From DSYU01 sp964437595 (GTDB lineage Bacteria > Chloroflexota > Anaerolineae > Anaerolineales > Anaerolineaceae), in assembly GCA_964437595.1 (NCBI GenBank), contig CAYTHO010000007.1, positions 34,323 through 98,322 on the forward strand: a stretch of DNA of 64,000 bases, written 5' to 3'. The notes beneath the pieces were generated by a model that saw nothing but the letters and a program-made list of their open reading frames with translations, was not told the DNA's origin and did not search any database. This document shows, one piece after another, positions 8,750 through 17,792 of the stretch (positions are counted from its first letter, which is position 1; every line of letters starts with the position of its first letter). The position numbers and the translations under genes were made by a program.

Positions 8750-9985
8750 TCATTCATGCCTCAACGCTTCAATGGGATCTAACCTCGCCGCCTTCTGTGC
8801 CGGAAGAAAGCCGAAGAAAATGCCGATCAGAGCCGAGGAGGAGAAGGAAAGCACAATCGAGTACGGCAGGATCACGGTGCGCATATCGCTCAGCCTGCCA
8901 AAAAGCTGCGCCCCGCCGATCCCCGCCAGCACCCCCAACAAACCGCCGATCAGGCTCAACATCAAAGCCTCAGAGAGGAACTGGACCTGGATATCACCCG
9001 GAGTTGCACCCACCGCCTGGCGCAGACCGATTTCGCGCGTGCGCTCTGTAACGCTCACTAACATAATGTTCATAATGCCGATCCCGCCTACGATCAGCGA
9101 TACCCCTGCTACCCAGGCCAGCAGCGTACGGAACGAAGCGGTGGTGGATGCCTGGGTTTCGATAATATCGGATTGGGTAGTGATGGTAAAATCCGCGCTG
9201 TCTGAGGCCACGTTATGGCGCGTCAAAAGCAGCTGGCTCACCTGCGATTTCACCGCATCCATACTGGCGTTTTTGTCCACCGAGACATAGATGGTGTTCA
9301 CCCGGTCGCCCATGAAACGAGCGAACATATTGTTGGTCAGCTTCTTGAACACCACATTGATGGGCGTGTAAACCTGCGAGTCGAAATCGGTGCCTCCAGC
9401 AATTCCTTTGGGCGCCAATACTCCAACCACTACCATCTGTGTATTGTTGGCATAGAGCGTCTGGCCCACCGGATCATCTTCCCCAAACAACTCGACAGCG
9501 ACTTCTGAACCTAACACGATGACCTTTTGAACCCGCTCGTTATCCTCCTCAGTAATGAAGCGACCGTTGCCAATTTCGACATTGCGCACCGTGGTGTAAT
9601 CTGGCGTTGTGCCAATCACGCTGATGCTGTCGAGGGTGGTATTGCCCACTTTGAGAGTCACGCTGGTTCTTTGCTCCACCGACACGCCGGCCACACCCAC
9701 CACCTGTTCACGAATCGCATCCACATCTGAGTAAACCAGCCCACCTTTCTGGTTCTGCGGCCCCTGGTTAGGGCCGCCGCGCGTCATGGCCTGGTTGATG
9801 AAGAGCAGGTTCGAGCCCAGCCCGTTAATCTGGTCAGCAATTGCTGCTTCCGTACCGGCACTGATGGCAACCATAATAATCACCGCGGCCACACCGATGA
9901 TCACGCCTAACATGGTCAGCACCGAACGCAGCTTGTTCGACATGAGACTCTTCCACGCAATTTTGATGACTTCTCCAAGATTCAT
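8750..9985 (-). CDS. MacB/FtsX-like ABC permease
   Basis: A 411-residue permease with the MacB plan: one N-terminal helix (LRSVLTMLGVIIGVAAVIIM, 19-38), a large extracytoplasmic domain (about 45-275) and three C-terminal helices (about 285-400). It contains the family signature GIMNIMLVSVTERTREIGLR before helix 2. It does not carry a fused ATPase. It is the only permease of this operon, between adaptor paralogs 2 and 3, and presumably pairs with the ATPase at 3396-4166. The ATG has a GGAG ribosome site. Confidence 0.93.
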   Translation of the reverse strand: MNLGEVIKIAWKSLMSNKLRSVLTMLGVIIGVAAVIIMVAISAGTEAAIADQINGLGSNLLFINQAMTRGGPNQGPQNQKGGLVYSDVDAIREQVVGVAGVSVEQRTSVTLKVGNTTLDSISVIGTTPDYTTVRNVEIGNGRFITEEDNERVQKVIVLGSEVAVELFGEDDPVGQTLYANNTQMVVVGVLAPKGIAGGTDFDSQVYTPINVVFKKLTNNMFARFMGDRVNTIYVSVDKNASMDAVKSQVSQLLLTRHNVASDSADFTITTQSDIIETQASTTASFRTLLAWVAGVSLIVGGIGIMNIMLVSVTERTREIGLRQAVGATPGDIQVQFLSEALMLSLIGGLLGVLAGIGGAQLFGRLSDMRTVILPYSIVLSFSSSALIGIFFGFLPAQKAARLDPIEALRHE

Positions 9986-10008
9986 TGCACTACTCCTACA
10001 AGCTCAAC

Positions 10009-11481
10009 TTACTGCTGTATTCCACTGGTGATAACCATTTCACCAACCGACAGACCACTTACAATTTCCACACTGGCCACGTCCCTCAATCCAATCTCAA
10101 CCGTTTTTAGCGCTGGCTGGCCGTCCGCGCCCACCACGTAGACAATGCAACTTCCATCATTTTGTTCATGCAGCGCCTCGACCGGGATTAACAGTACGTC
10201 TTTTGCAGAGGATTGAATGATTTGAACTGAACCTGAAAGATTCTTGGGAAATGCAGGCACCTCTGTTTCCTGGCTCAAATCCAATTCAATCAAGCCGCTC
10301 ACCGAAGATGCGCTAGAGCTAGATGAAGCCATCGGGTCTGATGAACCACTTTGCCCCCCAAGCGCCGGGTCCACCCGCGTTACCATGCCGTAAAACGTGC
10401 GGTCGGGGAACGAGTCAAAGATCACTTCCGCCACCTTGCCTTTCTCCACCATCTCCAGGTCCATCTCATCGATTGTGAACTCCAGTACCGGATGCGCCAG
10501 ATCGGCAATGGTGATGAAAGCGACTCTGCTGTTCCTGAAAGTGACCTTGATGTTATCTCCGGCTTTTCCGGATACGGATAAGACCGTGCCATCAAAAGGC
10601 GCAATTAATGTCGCGCCGTTCAGGTTATCTTTCGCGGTTTCTAGCGTCCTCCTGGCGGATGCTACAGCATTCTCCGCGTTCGCCAGCCCGGTGGGGTTCA
10701 AGCCTGCATTTATTTTCAGGTTATCCAGGTCGGCCTGAGCCACATTGAGCGCTGCCTGGGCTACCAATACATTGGCCTGGGTCGAGGCTACCTGATAATC
10801 AGTAAAGGCTAAACACGATTGGTAAGCGCCCAGCGCCTGATCGATTACTTTCTTCTGCGGCAAGAGGGTATTCAAGTAATACTCCGGTCGCCATCCGCCA
10901 TCTCCTAGCGCTTCCAGTTTCATGACAGCGGCTTCATAGCGGGCCCAGAGCTTTTCTTTCGTTTCGCGATCACAGCGGATCATATCTTTCTCGACAGCTC
11001 TGCCCATGGCCTCCTCGACCGACTGCTGTGCCTCGATCACCTTGAGCTGTGCGTTTGCAAGGTTAGCCGGCGCCTTAGCCTTGAAAACTGCCAGATCCTG
11101 CTCAGCGGATAACACATCCTGCTCGGCGGTATTGATGTCCGCCTGTAGTTCTTCCAGGTTATCCAGTCGCGCCAGAACCTGACCTTTTGTCACGGTGTCA
11201 CCAACGGCTACATACAATTCAGCTACCGTACCCGAAACTGTAAAAGCCAGTTCTTTCTCCTGGCTGGCGACCAGCGTCACCGAGCCGGAAGCAGCCAGGA
11301 TAATATCACCCGTTCGAACGGCCCTGGTTTTTACGGTTTGCGCTGCTGCCTGCGCCTGTAAGGCAGTCGACTGGTTCCAGTAAACATAAGCGCTCCCACC
11401 GACAATGAACAGCACGATCAATATCAACGAGATCCAGGCGCCTCTTCTTTTTGACCGGCTGCGGTTTTCTGTGGTTTTCAT
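10009..11481 (-). CDS. HlyD/MacA-type adaptor, paralog 2 of the operon
   Basis: A 490-residue adaptor with basic N-terminus, membrane helix 15-35, lipoyl halves (ASGSVTLVASQEKELAF and TLIAPFDGTVLSVSG), coiled-coil hairpin and beta-barrel. The hairpin cysteines are C170 (IRCDRE) and C223 (YQSCLAFTD). It resembles paralog 5 most, sharing the LGDGG...YYLNT(I/L)LPQK stretch in the hairpin tip region. A Ser-rich insert (SSSSSASS, near 385-400) in the barrel is particular to this copy. The ribosome site is AGGAG. It lies 23 bases upstream of the permease gene. Confidence 0.9.
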   Translation of the reverse strand: MKTTENRSRSKRRGAWISLILIVLFIVGGSAYVYWNQSTALQAQAAAQTVKTRAVRTGDIILAASGSVTLVASQEKELAFTVSGTVAELYVAVGDTVTKGQVLARLDNLEELQADINTAEQDVLSAEQDLAVFKAKAPANLANAQLKVIEAQQSVEEAMGRAVEKDMIRCDRETKEKLWARYEAAVMKLEALGDGGWRPEYYLNTLLPQKKVIDQALGAYQSCLAFTDYQVASTQANVLVAQAALNVAQADLDNLKINAGLNPTGLANAENAVASARRTLETAKDNLNGATLIAPFDGTVLSVSGKAGDNIKVTFRNSRVAFITIADLAHPVLEFTIDEMDLEMVEKGKVAEVIFDSFPDRTFYGMVTRVDPALGGQSGSSDPMASSSSSASSVSGLIELDLSQETEVPAFPKNLSGSVQIIQSSAKDVLLIPVEALHEQNDGSCIVYVVGADGQPALKTVEIGLRDVASVEIVSGLSVGEMVITSGIQQ

Positions 11482-11541
11482 AACAACGCTCCTGCATAAT
11501 TCACATACATGACTTCAATACTCATAACAAACGGTTACTGA

Positions 11542-13059
11542 TCAGGGTATCGGCGGCATACCACCACCGCCCGGAAAACCGCCAGAATTCTGGGCATTTT
11601 TCAAAGCATCGCTCGAATCAGTCGAACCGGCGGCAATAAATCGTGTTGTACCGGTACTGACCACATCGCCATCCTTCAAACCTGATGTAATCACCGCATA
11701 CTCGCCATCCTGGATGCCAATGGTCACCACCTGCATATTGAACTTACCATCGCTGCTCTGCACCATGACCGAATACGTATTGTCGCCCAGGTCCTTCAAG
11801 GCGATTGTCGGAACCAGCAGCACGTTTTTCGCCTCCTGATTGGTAATCGTGACGCTGGCGCTTAAACCCAGAGGCAGGGTGGAGAGAATATTTACCGCGC
11901 TCGAATCCAGTTCCACGAGTCCCCTTGCTACCCGATAGGTCCCGGATACGGTTATCTCAGGGTAAACCTGCACTACCTTACCGCTGAAAGATTGATCGGG
12001 GAGCGCGTCAAACGAGACGGAAGCCTCCGAACCTACCACCAATCTTTCGAGGTCCGATTCATCCACACTGATTTCCAGGTTAGAATAGCTGACATCGACG
12101 ATGGTGATAAATTTACTGGTGCCCACCAGGGCGCCTTCCTGGCTGGCCAGGTATGTCACTTTACCATCCATCGGAGCGGTCAAAGTAATGCCAACCAACT
12201 CATCTTCCGCTTTCGACCATTGGGCCTGCGCCTTTTTCAAGTTGGCTTCAGCCATCGCCAGCGCATTTGGATCGATCCCGGCTGCCGCTTTTAGGGTATC
12301 ATAGGTTTGCTGTGCGGCCTCCAGAGTGGTCTTCGCTACCTCCAGCGCGGACTGAATGCTGTTCTTTTCATTTGAGGTGTATGAGATGCAGTAGGTGTAA
12401 TTCGCCAGAGCGGTGTCGTAGCTTTTCTTAGCCGCAATATACATATCGGATCCGGGCTGCTCCGCTTTGATATTTTCCAGTTCTTGAACAGCGCGGTCCA
12501 AGGCTGCTTTATACCGGGTGCGAACATCCTGCCCGCAGCGCTCGTTATCTACCCGCTGGTTCTTATCCAGCGCTGCCATATAGGCTTCTTGCGCCTTCAC
12601 CAGGTCCGAATATGCCTGAGCCAGTGAAAGATCACCGTTCTCCCGCAAATCAGCCAGAGTCTTCTGGGCTTCCAGCACTTGCAGCTTCGCCGCTGTCACA
12701 TTGGCTTCCAGGGTTTGAGAACTTCCCAGGCTGGCCAATACCTGCCCGGCCTTTACCATATCGCCCAACGCCACATTCAACTGGGCCACGGTTCCGCTGG
12801 CTGAGAAACTCAGATCAACGGATTGGTGCGCCACCAGCTTGCCCGAACCTGCAGCGCCGATGGTTAGATCACCGCGTTTTACAGGGGTTGTGAATGTCTG
12901 CGCAAGAGCGCCAGGACTCATGCGGGCCTGGGCTGAAGCTGGGCCAAGGAGGAAATACCAGGCTGCCCCACCGCCTGACAGCAACAGCATAAATACCACA
13001 ACCCAAATGAACCACCGCCTTTGCCTGCGGGAAGACAGCGTTCTATTCGATGATTTCAT
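11542..13059 (-). CDS. HlyD/MacA-type adaptor with Gly-rich tail, paralog 1 (first gene of operon)
   Basis: A 505-residue adaptor: basic start, membrane helix 16-39, lipoyl halves (GSGKLVAHQSVDLSFSASGT and TLTAPMDGKVTYLAS), long hairpin and beta-barrel. The hairpin cysteines are C175 (ERCGQD) and C224 (YTYCISYTS). The last residues form a Gly/Pro tail (GGFPGGGGMPPIP) like that of paralog 3. It opens the five-adaptor operon; a strong hairpin terminator at 13233-13273 separates it from the operon upstream. The ribosome site is GGAG. No clear promoter could be read in the 170 bases before it. Confidence 0.9.
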   Translation of the reverse strand: MKSSNRTLSSRRQRRWFIWVVVFMLLLSGGGAAWYFLLGPASAQARMSPGALAQTFTTPVKRGDLTIGAAGSGKLVAHQSVDLSFSASGTVAQLNVALGDMVKAGQVLASLGSSQTLEANVTAAKLQVLEAQKTLADLRENGDLSLAQAYSDLVKAQEAYMAALDKNQRVDNERCGQDVRTRYKAALDRAVQELENIKAEQPGSDMYIAAKKSYDTALANYTYCISYTSNEKNSIQSALEVAKTTLEAAQQTYDTLKAAAGIDPNALAMAEANLKKAQAQWSKAEDELVGITLTAPMDGKVTYLASQEGALVGTSKFITIVDVSYSNLEISVDESDLERLVVGSEASVSFDALPDQSFSGKVVQVYPEITVSGTYRVARGLVELDSSAVNILSTLPLGLSASVTITNQEAKNVLLVPTIALKDLGDNTYSVMVQSSDGKFNMQVVTIGIQDGEYAVITSGLKDGDVVSTGTTRFIAAGSTDSSDALKNAQNSGGFPGGGGMPPIP

Positions 13060-13232
13060 ACCGGATCTCCATCAATTCATCTCGAAACACTCTCTGAATA
13101 ATAGGAGGAAGTTATTTATTTTTGGCTTAGATCCAATGAGGATTTCATATAACCAGTCATTTTGTGCTCTCTGGAGCAGGATGAAAGACAGGAGGACCGC
13201 CCTTTAAGCGACAACGGATCTTTAAATCAAAA

Positions 13233-13273
13233 GAGGCGCGTTCATTGCCCGGTTTTCGCAATAAACGCGCCTC
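13233..13273 (-). terminator. Intrinsic terminator of the upstream MacAB-like operon
   Basis: The arms GAGGCGCGTT-c-ATTGC and GCAAT-a-AACGCGCCTC pair over 15 bases with one mismatch. On the minus strand the stem is followed by TTTTGATTT. It lies after the stop at 13402 and before the gene starting at 13059. Confidence 0.8.
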
Positions 13274-13286
13274 TCCTGTCTTTTAA

Positions 13287-13338
13287 GTAATTCGCCGAAA
13301 GTATTTTTACTACATAACACCTATGCCCGGCGAATTAC
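13287..13338. repeat. Inverted repeat, 11-base arms with 30-base loop
   Basis: GTAATTCGCCG at 13287-13297 is the exact reverse complement of CGGCGAATTAC at 13328-13338. It is the middle one of three consecutive inverted repeats in this gene-free stretch. Function unknown. Confidence 0.7.
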
Positions 13339-13341
13339 TCG

Positions 13342-13395
13342 AGTAAACCGCCTGGTCCCGTTGCTTTTTGGTTAAAGTTCTTGTGGCGGTTTACT
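13342..13395. repeat. Inverted repeat, 11-base arms with 32-base loop
   Basis: AGTAAACCGCC at 13342-13352 pairs exactly with GGCGGTTTACT at 13385-13395, next to the stop of the lipoprotein gene at 13402. Its arm (GTAAACCGCC) resembles that of the neighbouring repeat (GTAATTCGCCG). It may be part of a structured transcript end. Confidence 0.7.
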
Positions 13396-13401
13396 TATGT
13401 A

Positions 13402-14340
13402 TTACTGTAACTGAAAAACGTACCAGGGCTCCACATTGTACGATTTCCACTTGCGGATTTCAACCGCTTCCGGATAGGACTCCCACAGCCCCTTGACTTC
13501 GAGTTTCACATCTGGCACCGAGCGCAGTGGATTCAAAACGATTTTTGTCTTATCGGCTTCCACTGTCTGCTCGCCAAAGCGGAAGGTACCCAGGACCTCG
13601 TTCTCCTGCCCAAAGACCACCGCGCCGTTCGTGCGGTTCTGCACCAGCATCACCAATTGAATGCGATCGCTGAAGCGGTTAACCTGTACCGGCTTTACTG
13701 TTACGCCGTTGGCAGTCTGCGGCGTGACTTGCAGGCTGTGGTAATCAATGAGGTTATCCCAGTTATAGCGCCAGGTGTCATTTTCCAGCCGCACCGGCCA
13801 AAACTCGTCTCTGGCTTCTTCCACCTCATCGACTGTGAAAGTGTAAGTCACATGCACCAAAACGGTGTGCTCATCAAATGGTTTGTTTTCAACAATTTGA
13901 AGGTCAGACCAATTCCCGCCGTCGAATTTTATCCTCTGCATTGCGGAGGCGGCATCACCGCGGGTCATCTTAAACACCATCAGGCTGAAGGTGGATAATT
14001 GATCGGCTGCCTGCTCAAAATTGCCTGACTCCAGCAAGGCGAAGAAATCGCGCACGGCTTTTTCGGCCAGATCCGCGCGGGTTTTCGCCACGTCAACGGT
14101 AGGCGTGGCGGTTGGACGCGGCTTACGGGTGGCGGTTGGCATTGCCGTTTCTGTTGGTTGAGCAGGCGCTGGCGTATCCGCCGCCGATACCTGAACATTT
14201 ACCGGCCCAGCCTGACCCGCCATCATGCCACAACCCGACAGCAGCATGCTCGCCAGCACCATCATCGAAAGCACGGCAACCATCCAGCGGCGTTTGCCGC
14301 CGATCTTTTTGGGTAATGAATTCTCGATTTTTTTGTACAT
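13402..14340 (-). CDS. Lipoprotein with Pro/Thr linker, unknown function
   Basis: A 312-residue protein with a lipoprotein signal (helix about 20-36, lipobox LLSGC), then an Ala/Pro/Thr-rich linker (PAQPTETAMPTATRKPRPTATPT). A globular part follows whose first half (about 85-190) looks like an NTF2/DUF4878-type fold (VRDFFALLESGNFEQAADQL), with a beta-rich second half. I place the start at the ATG behind AAGGGGCAATAAT; the longer frame would run back into the permease gene. It is last in the operon adaptor-ATPase-permease-lipoprotein. Its role may be an accessory extracytoplasmic protein of the exporter, an inference from position only. Confidence 0.75.
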   Translation of the reverse strand: MYKKIENSLPKKIGGKRRWMVAVLSMMVLASMLLSGCGMMAGQAGPVNVQVSAADTPAPAQPTETAMPTATRKPRPTATPTVDVAKTRADLAEKAVRDFFALLESGNFEQAADQLSTFSLMVFKMTRGDAASAMQRIKFDGGNWSDLQIVENKPFDEHTVLVHVTYTFTVDEVEEARDEFWPVRLENDTWRYNWDNLIDYHSLQVTPQTANGVTVKPVQVNRFSDRIQLVMLVQNRTNGAVVFGQENEVLGTFRFGEQTVEADKTKIVLNPLRSVPDVKLEVKGLWESYPEAVEIRKWKSYNVEPWYVFQLQ

Positions 14341-14422
14341 ATTATTGCCCCTTACATACTTATCTTTTTGGCATTTCAAATGCTTCCCAGGCCACAAGCG
14401 GTTGATACTGAAAAGCATCTTA

Positions 14423-15652
14423 CTATTCGTAGCGCAGTGCTTCCACCGGCTGCAAACCAGCCGCCCGGTTGGCCGGGTACAGACCAAATAACAGCCCTAC
14501 ACCCATTGAGAAGAGTGTTGCCAGCAAGATGGCATCCATACCGATGACCGGGATAATATTCGCGCCATTGGCCTCAGCGATCAGCCTTACGATCGTAGCA
14601 ATACCCCAGGCTACCCCGATACCAATGAAACCGCCCACCAGGCTTAGAAGCACCGACTCGGTCAGGAACTGCACCAGGATATCTCGCTTGCGCGCGCCGA
14701 GCGCCTTACGCAGACCAATCTCGCGCGTCCGTTCGGTTACGGATACCAGCATGATATTCATAATGCCGATCCCGCCAACCAGTAAGGATATAGCCGCAAT
14801 CCCACCCAGGAAGATGGTCAGCACACCGGTGATTTGCTGCACAGCCCCTAAAATCGATTCTTGAGAATAAATGGTGAAATCATCGACCCCCACCTCGGTG
14901 CGGTGCCGCGTGCGCAGGATCTGTGCAATTTCATCGGTTGCGGCCTGCACACTATCCGAATCAATCGCCTGAGCCTGGATCACATCCACCGAGTTATTTC
15001 CCCAGCGCTGCACCAGACGTGATTGGGCGGTGGTTAGCGGAACCATCACGCGATCATCCTGATTGCCAAACCCTGAGCCGCCTTTCGATTTTAGCACGCC
15101 AATGACGCGGAAGGGTTGGCCAGAAATGCGGATCGTCTCGCCGGTGACACCGTTGGGTCGGTCAAACAAGCGTTCCGCTGTGTCTGGACCAATAACCGCC
15201 ACCGCCGAGCGGCCCAGGAAATGCTCCTGTCCGATAAATTCACCTTCTGTTACAGACTCGTTCAATACCGAGGCGTACTCTGGCGTCACCCCTGAGACAT
15301 TGATTGAGCTGCTCTCTTTTCCAACGGCTACCTCCAAATATCCATTAATTTCCGGCGCGACAGCCAGCACGGAAGGCGCAGCCAGTGGATCAGCGATTGC
15401 TTCGGCATCTTCGAGAGTCAGCGGCTTAACATTGCGTACCTCTTGCTGCATATTACCCGCCGAAACAAAAAGCAGGTTGGTCCCAATGCCCTGGATTTCT
15501 CCAGTAATTGAATTTTGCGCGCCCTGCCCGATAGCCATCATCGCGATCACCGCGGCGACACCGATTACAATCCCGAGTACGGTCAGCCCGGAACGCATTT
15601 TGTTGGATGCCAGGCTTTCCAGGGCTTCAATAACCGTCTGGATGATGCTCAT
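14423..15652 (-). CDS. MacB/FtsX-like ABC permease
   Basis: A 409-residue permease with one helix near the start (LTVLGIVIGVAAVIAMMAIG), an extracytoplasmic MacB-core-like domain (about 45-270) and three C-terminal helices. It carries the family stretch GIMNIMLVSVTERTREIGLRKALGA. Its ATG overlaps the stop of the ATPase gene by four bases (ATGA), so the two are translationally coupled and surely form one transporter. It is related to, but distinct from, the permease at 8750-9985. Confidence 0.94.
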   Translation of the reverse strand: MSIIQTVIEALESLASNKMRSGLTVLGIVIGVAAVIAMMAIGQGAQNSITGEIQGIGTNLLFVSAGNMQQEVRNVKPLTLEDAEAIADPLAAPSVLAVAPEINGYLEVAVGKESSSINVSGVTPEYASVLNESVTEGEFIGQEHFLGRSAVAVIGPDTAERLFDRPNGVTGETIRISGQPFRVIGVLKSKGGSGFGNQDDRVMVPLTTAQSRLVQRWGNNSVDVIQAQAIDSDSVQAATDEIAQILRTRHRTEVGVDDFTIYSQESILGAVQQITGVLTIFLGGIAAISLLVGGIGIMNIMLVSVTERTREIGLRKALGARKRDILVQFLTESVLLSLVGGFIGIGVAWGIATIVRLIAEANGANIIPVIGMDAILLATLFSMGVGLLFGLYPANRAAGLQPVEALRYE

Positions 15653-16371
15653 TGGCTCCTCCCGAAATCCGGATTCTCTGGCTCCTGAAGCGTATCCACG
15701 ATCTGTCCATCTTGAATGAGGATCGTGCGCTGAGTCATTGCCGCGACGCGTGGGTCATGGGTGACGAAGATCAGCGTAGTACCCTTCTCGCGGTTTAGCG
15801 TCAGCAGCAGTTCCATAATCTCTTTACCCGATTTGCTGTCCAGCGCGCCAGTCGGCTCATCGGCCAGGATGATTGCCGGATCATTCACAAGCGCGCGGGC
15901 AATGGCCACCCGCTGCTGCTGCCCACCCGAAAGCTCATTGGGTCTATGGTTTACCCGGTCGCCCAAGCCGACCGATTCCAGCGCTGAGCGGGCTTTCGCA
16001 TGTGTTTTACCGTTGCTGAACCCGGCGTAACGCATGGGCAGCACAACGTTCGAGAGCGCCGACTGCCGGGGCAGCAGGTTAAAGCTCTGGAAGATAAAAC
16101 CCACCTTGCGGTTGCGGATGCTGGAAAGCTGGTCATCGTTCAGATTTGAAACTGCCTCCCCATCCAGGACATACTCACCACTGGTAGGACGGTCCAGGCA
16201 TCCCAGCATATTCATCAGCGTTGACTTTCCGGAACCCGATGGTCCCATAATCGAGACCACTTCCGAGCGAGCGATCTTAACCGTTACTCCACGCAGTGCG
16301 TGGACGTCAAATTCGCCCATGCGGTACACCTTGGTGACGTTTTGCGCGTCAACAACCAATTCGTTGTTCAT
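15649..16371 (-). CDS. ABC transporter ATP-binding protein, MacB type
   Basis: A 240-residue ATPase with Walker A GPSGSGKST, Q-loop FQSFNLLPR, signature LSGGQQQR, Walker B IILADE and H-loop THDPR, all intact. The start is the ATG preceded by AGGAAGG; the TTG just before it is not needed. The gene lies between the adaptor (14 bases upstream) and the coupled permease. Known relatives power export or mechanotransmission of hydrophobic or peptide substrates; the substrate here is unknown. Confidence 0.94.
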   Translation of the reverse strand: MNNELVVDAQNVTKVYRMGEFDVHALRGVTVKIARSEVVSIMGPSGSGKSTLMNMLGCLDRPTSGEYVLDGEAVSNLNDDQLSSIRNRKVGFIFQSFNLLPRQSALSNVVLPMRYAGFSNGKTHAKARSALESVGLGDRVNHRPNELSGGQQQRVAIARALVNDPAIILADEPTGALDSKSGKEIMELLLTLNREKGTTLIFVTHDPRVAAMTQRTILIQDGQIVDTLQEPENPDFGRSQ

Positions 16372-16385
16372 CAAGTACCTTCCTG

Positions 16386-17792
16386 CTAATCAACGCCCAT
16401 CATCACGCCGCTGGATGGTATGGTCGGCGGGTTCAGAATGATCAGATCGCCGGCCTTGAGGTTCCCTTTGGTGATCTGGCTGTTATTGTTCGAGGAAAAA
16501 CCGAGGGTAATCTCAACCGGGACCGGGATGTTGGTTTGCAAAACATACACAACGCGCTTATTATTCAGCATGCGTACGGCCCGGCTGGGTACGAGCAGAA
16601 TATTATCCAACTGATTGACCGCGATATTGACTGCAGCGGTCATCCCTGGGCGGATATTTTCATCCGGATCGCTGATTTCAACGGTTACTTTGAAATTGAC
16701 TGCCCCGCTTTCGTTCGAGCCCGTGGTGGCAATGTCGCTGACAAATCCGCTGTATTCCTGGTCCGGGATGCCGTCAAAGGTCAGGCTGACTGGTTGGTCG
16801 AGCTGCACGCGGTTGATATCCACCTCGGAAACCTGCACATCCACCAGCAGGCGGGATAGGTCTGCGATCTGGAAGCTCGCTTTGCCTGGCGAGACCAGAT
16901 CGCCGCTCTGGATATCTACAATCATGATGGTTCCGGCAAAGGGCGCCGATAGACGGGTCATATCGAGCGTGGCCTGGGCGGCTGCCACACGCGCCTGAGC
17001 GGTGGCAATATCATCCGGGTCAGGGCCGTCCTTAATCCGCTCCCATTCCTCTTTGGCCGAAAGCAGCTTTGACTGAGCCTGGTCTAAAAGTGTATAGGTT
17101 TCTTCCACATCCAGAGGGTCTGGCAGTTCCTGTACGTAGCGGAGGTTATATTCTGCTTGCTGCTGTACCTGGCGGGCCCGGGCATACTGGCTGAGCCCGG
17201 CGGCGTACACGGGACTATCTTCACCAAGGCCTTTTACCTGGTTGAACGTTTCTTCCGCGCTGTCTAAAGCCTCGTTGGCATTGATGAGATTCGCGCGGGC
17301 AATGTCAATCGTCTCTTTACTGGCGCGCTGGAACAGCTTGCTCTGGCTCTTCTTTTCAGCATCATCCAACGCCTTCTGGGCCTGAACCAATGCCAGCTGC
17401 GCGTTGGTGCGCGCCTCGCTGTTATTCAGAACCTTGTCCAGCTCCTTCTTCGCGTTAATCAGGTCCACCTGGGCCATGATCATTGATTGCGAGAGCGAGG
17501 ACTGTGACAGTTCAGCCAGAATCGTTTCCGCTTCGACCCACTGGCCTTTTTCAACCCGAACATCCGCCACACGACCGCTGGTTTCCCAGGCAATCGAGGC
17601 GACCTGATTTGCGCGCACCGCTCCGGCTGCGCCTACGTAAGCCGTCAGGCTGCCCATTCGAGCCTGTTCTGTCTGGTACATACTTTGTTTTTCGCCCGGG
17701 TTCATCATACCCCGGATGAATGGATACGCAAAAAACGCAACGATCGCCAGGGCAAGTATCACCCCTACGGCAATGAAGATCTTTTTCTTCAT
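16386..17792 (-). CDS. HlyD/MacA-type adaptor (first gene of MacAB-like operon)
   Basis: A 468-residue adaptor: membrane helix 5-27, lipoyl halves (GAAGAVRANQVASIAWETSG and RLSAPFAGTIMIVDIQSGD), long coiled-coil hairpin (about 100-270), beta-barrel and C-terminal domain. It has no cysteine at all, unlike the five adaptors of the neighbouring operon. The ribosome site AGGAGATAAGGTC is strong. It opens the operon with ATPase, permease and lipoprotein behind it. The 377 bases upstream carry no gene. Confidence 0.92.
   Translation of the reverse strand: MKKKIFIAVGVILALAIVAFFAYPFIRGMMNPGEKQSMYQTEQARMGSLTAYVGAAGAVRANQVASIAWETSGRVADVRVEKGQWVEAETILAELSQSSLSQSMIMAQVDLINAKKELDKVLNNSEARTNAQLALVQAQKALDDAEKKSQSKLFQRASKETIDIARANLINANEALDSAEETFNQVKGLGEDSPVYAAGLSQYARARQVQQQAEYNLRYVQELPDPLDVEETYTLLDQAQSKLLSAKEEWERIKDGPDPDDIATAQARVAAAQATLDMTRLSAPFAGTIMIVDIQSGDLVSPGKASFQIADLSRLLVDVQVSEVDINRVQLDQPVSLTFDGIPDQEYSGFVSDIATTGSNESGAVNFKVTVEISDPDENIRPGMTAAVNIAVNQLDNILLVPSRAVRMLNNKRVVYVLQTNIPVPVEITLGFSSNNNSQITKGNLKAGDLIILNPPTIPSSGVMMGVD

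Noticed and set aside
13233..13395. Possible CRISPR array or integron site in the triple inverted-repeat region
   Set aside because: There are no regularly spaced direct repeats with unique spacers, and no attC core sites or integrase nearby.
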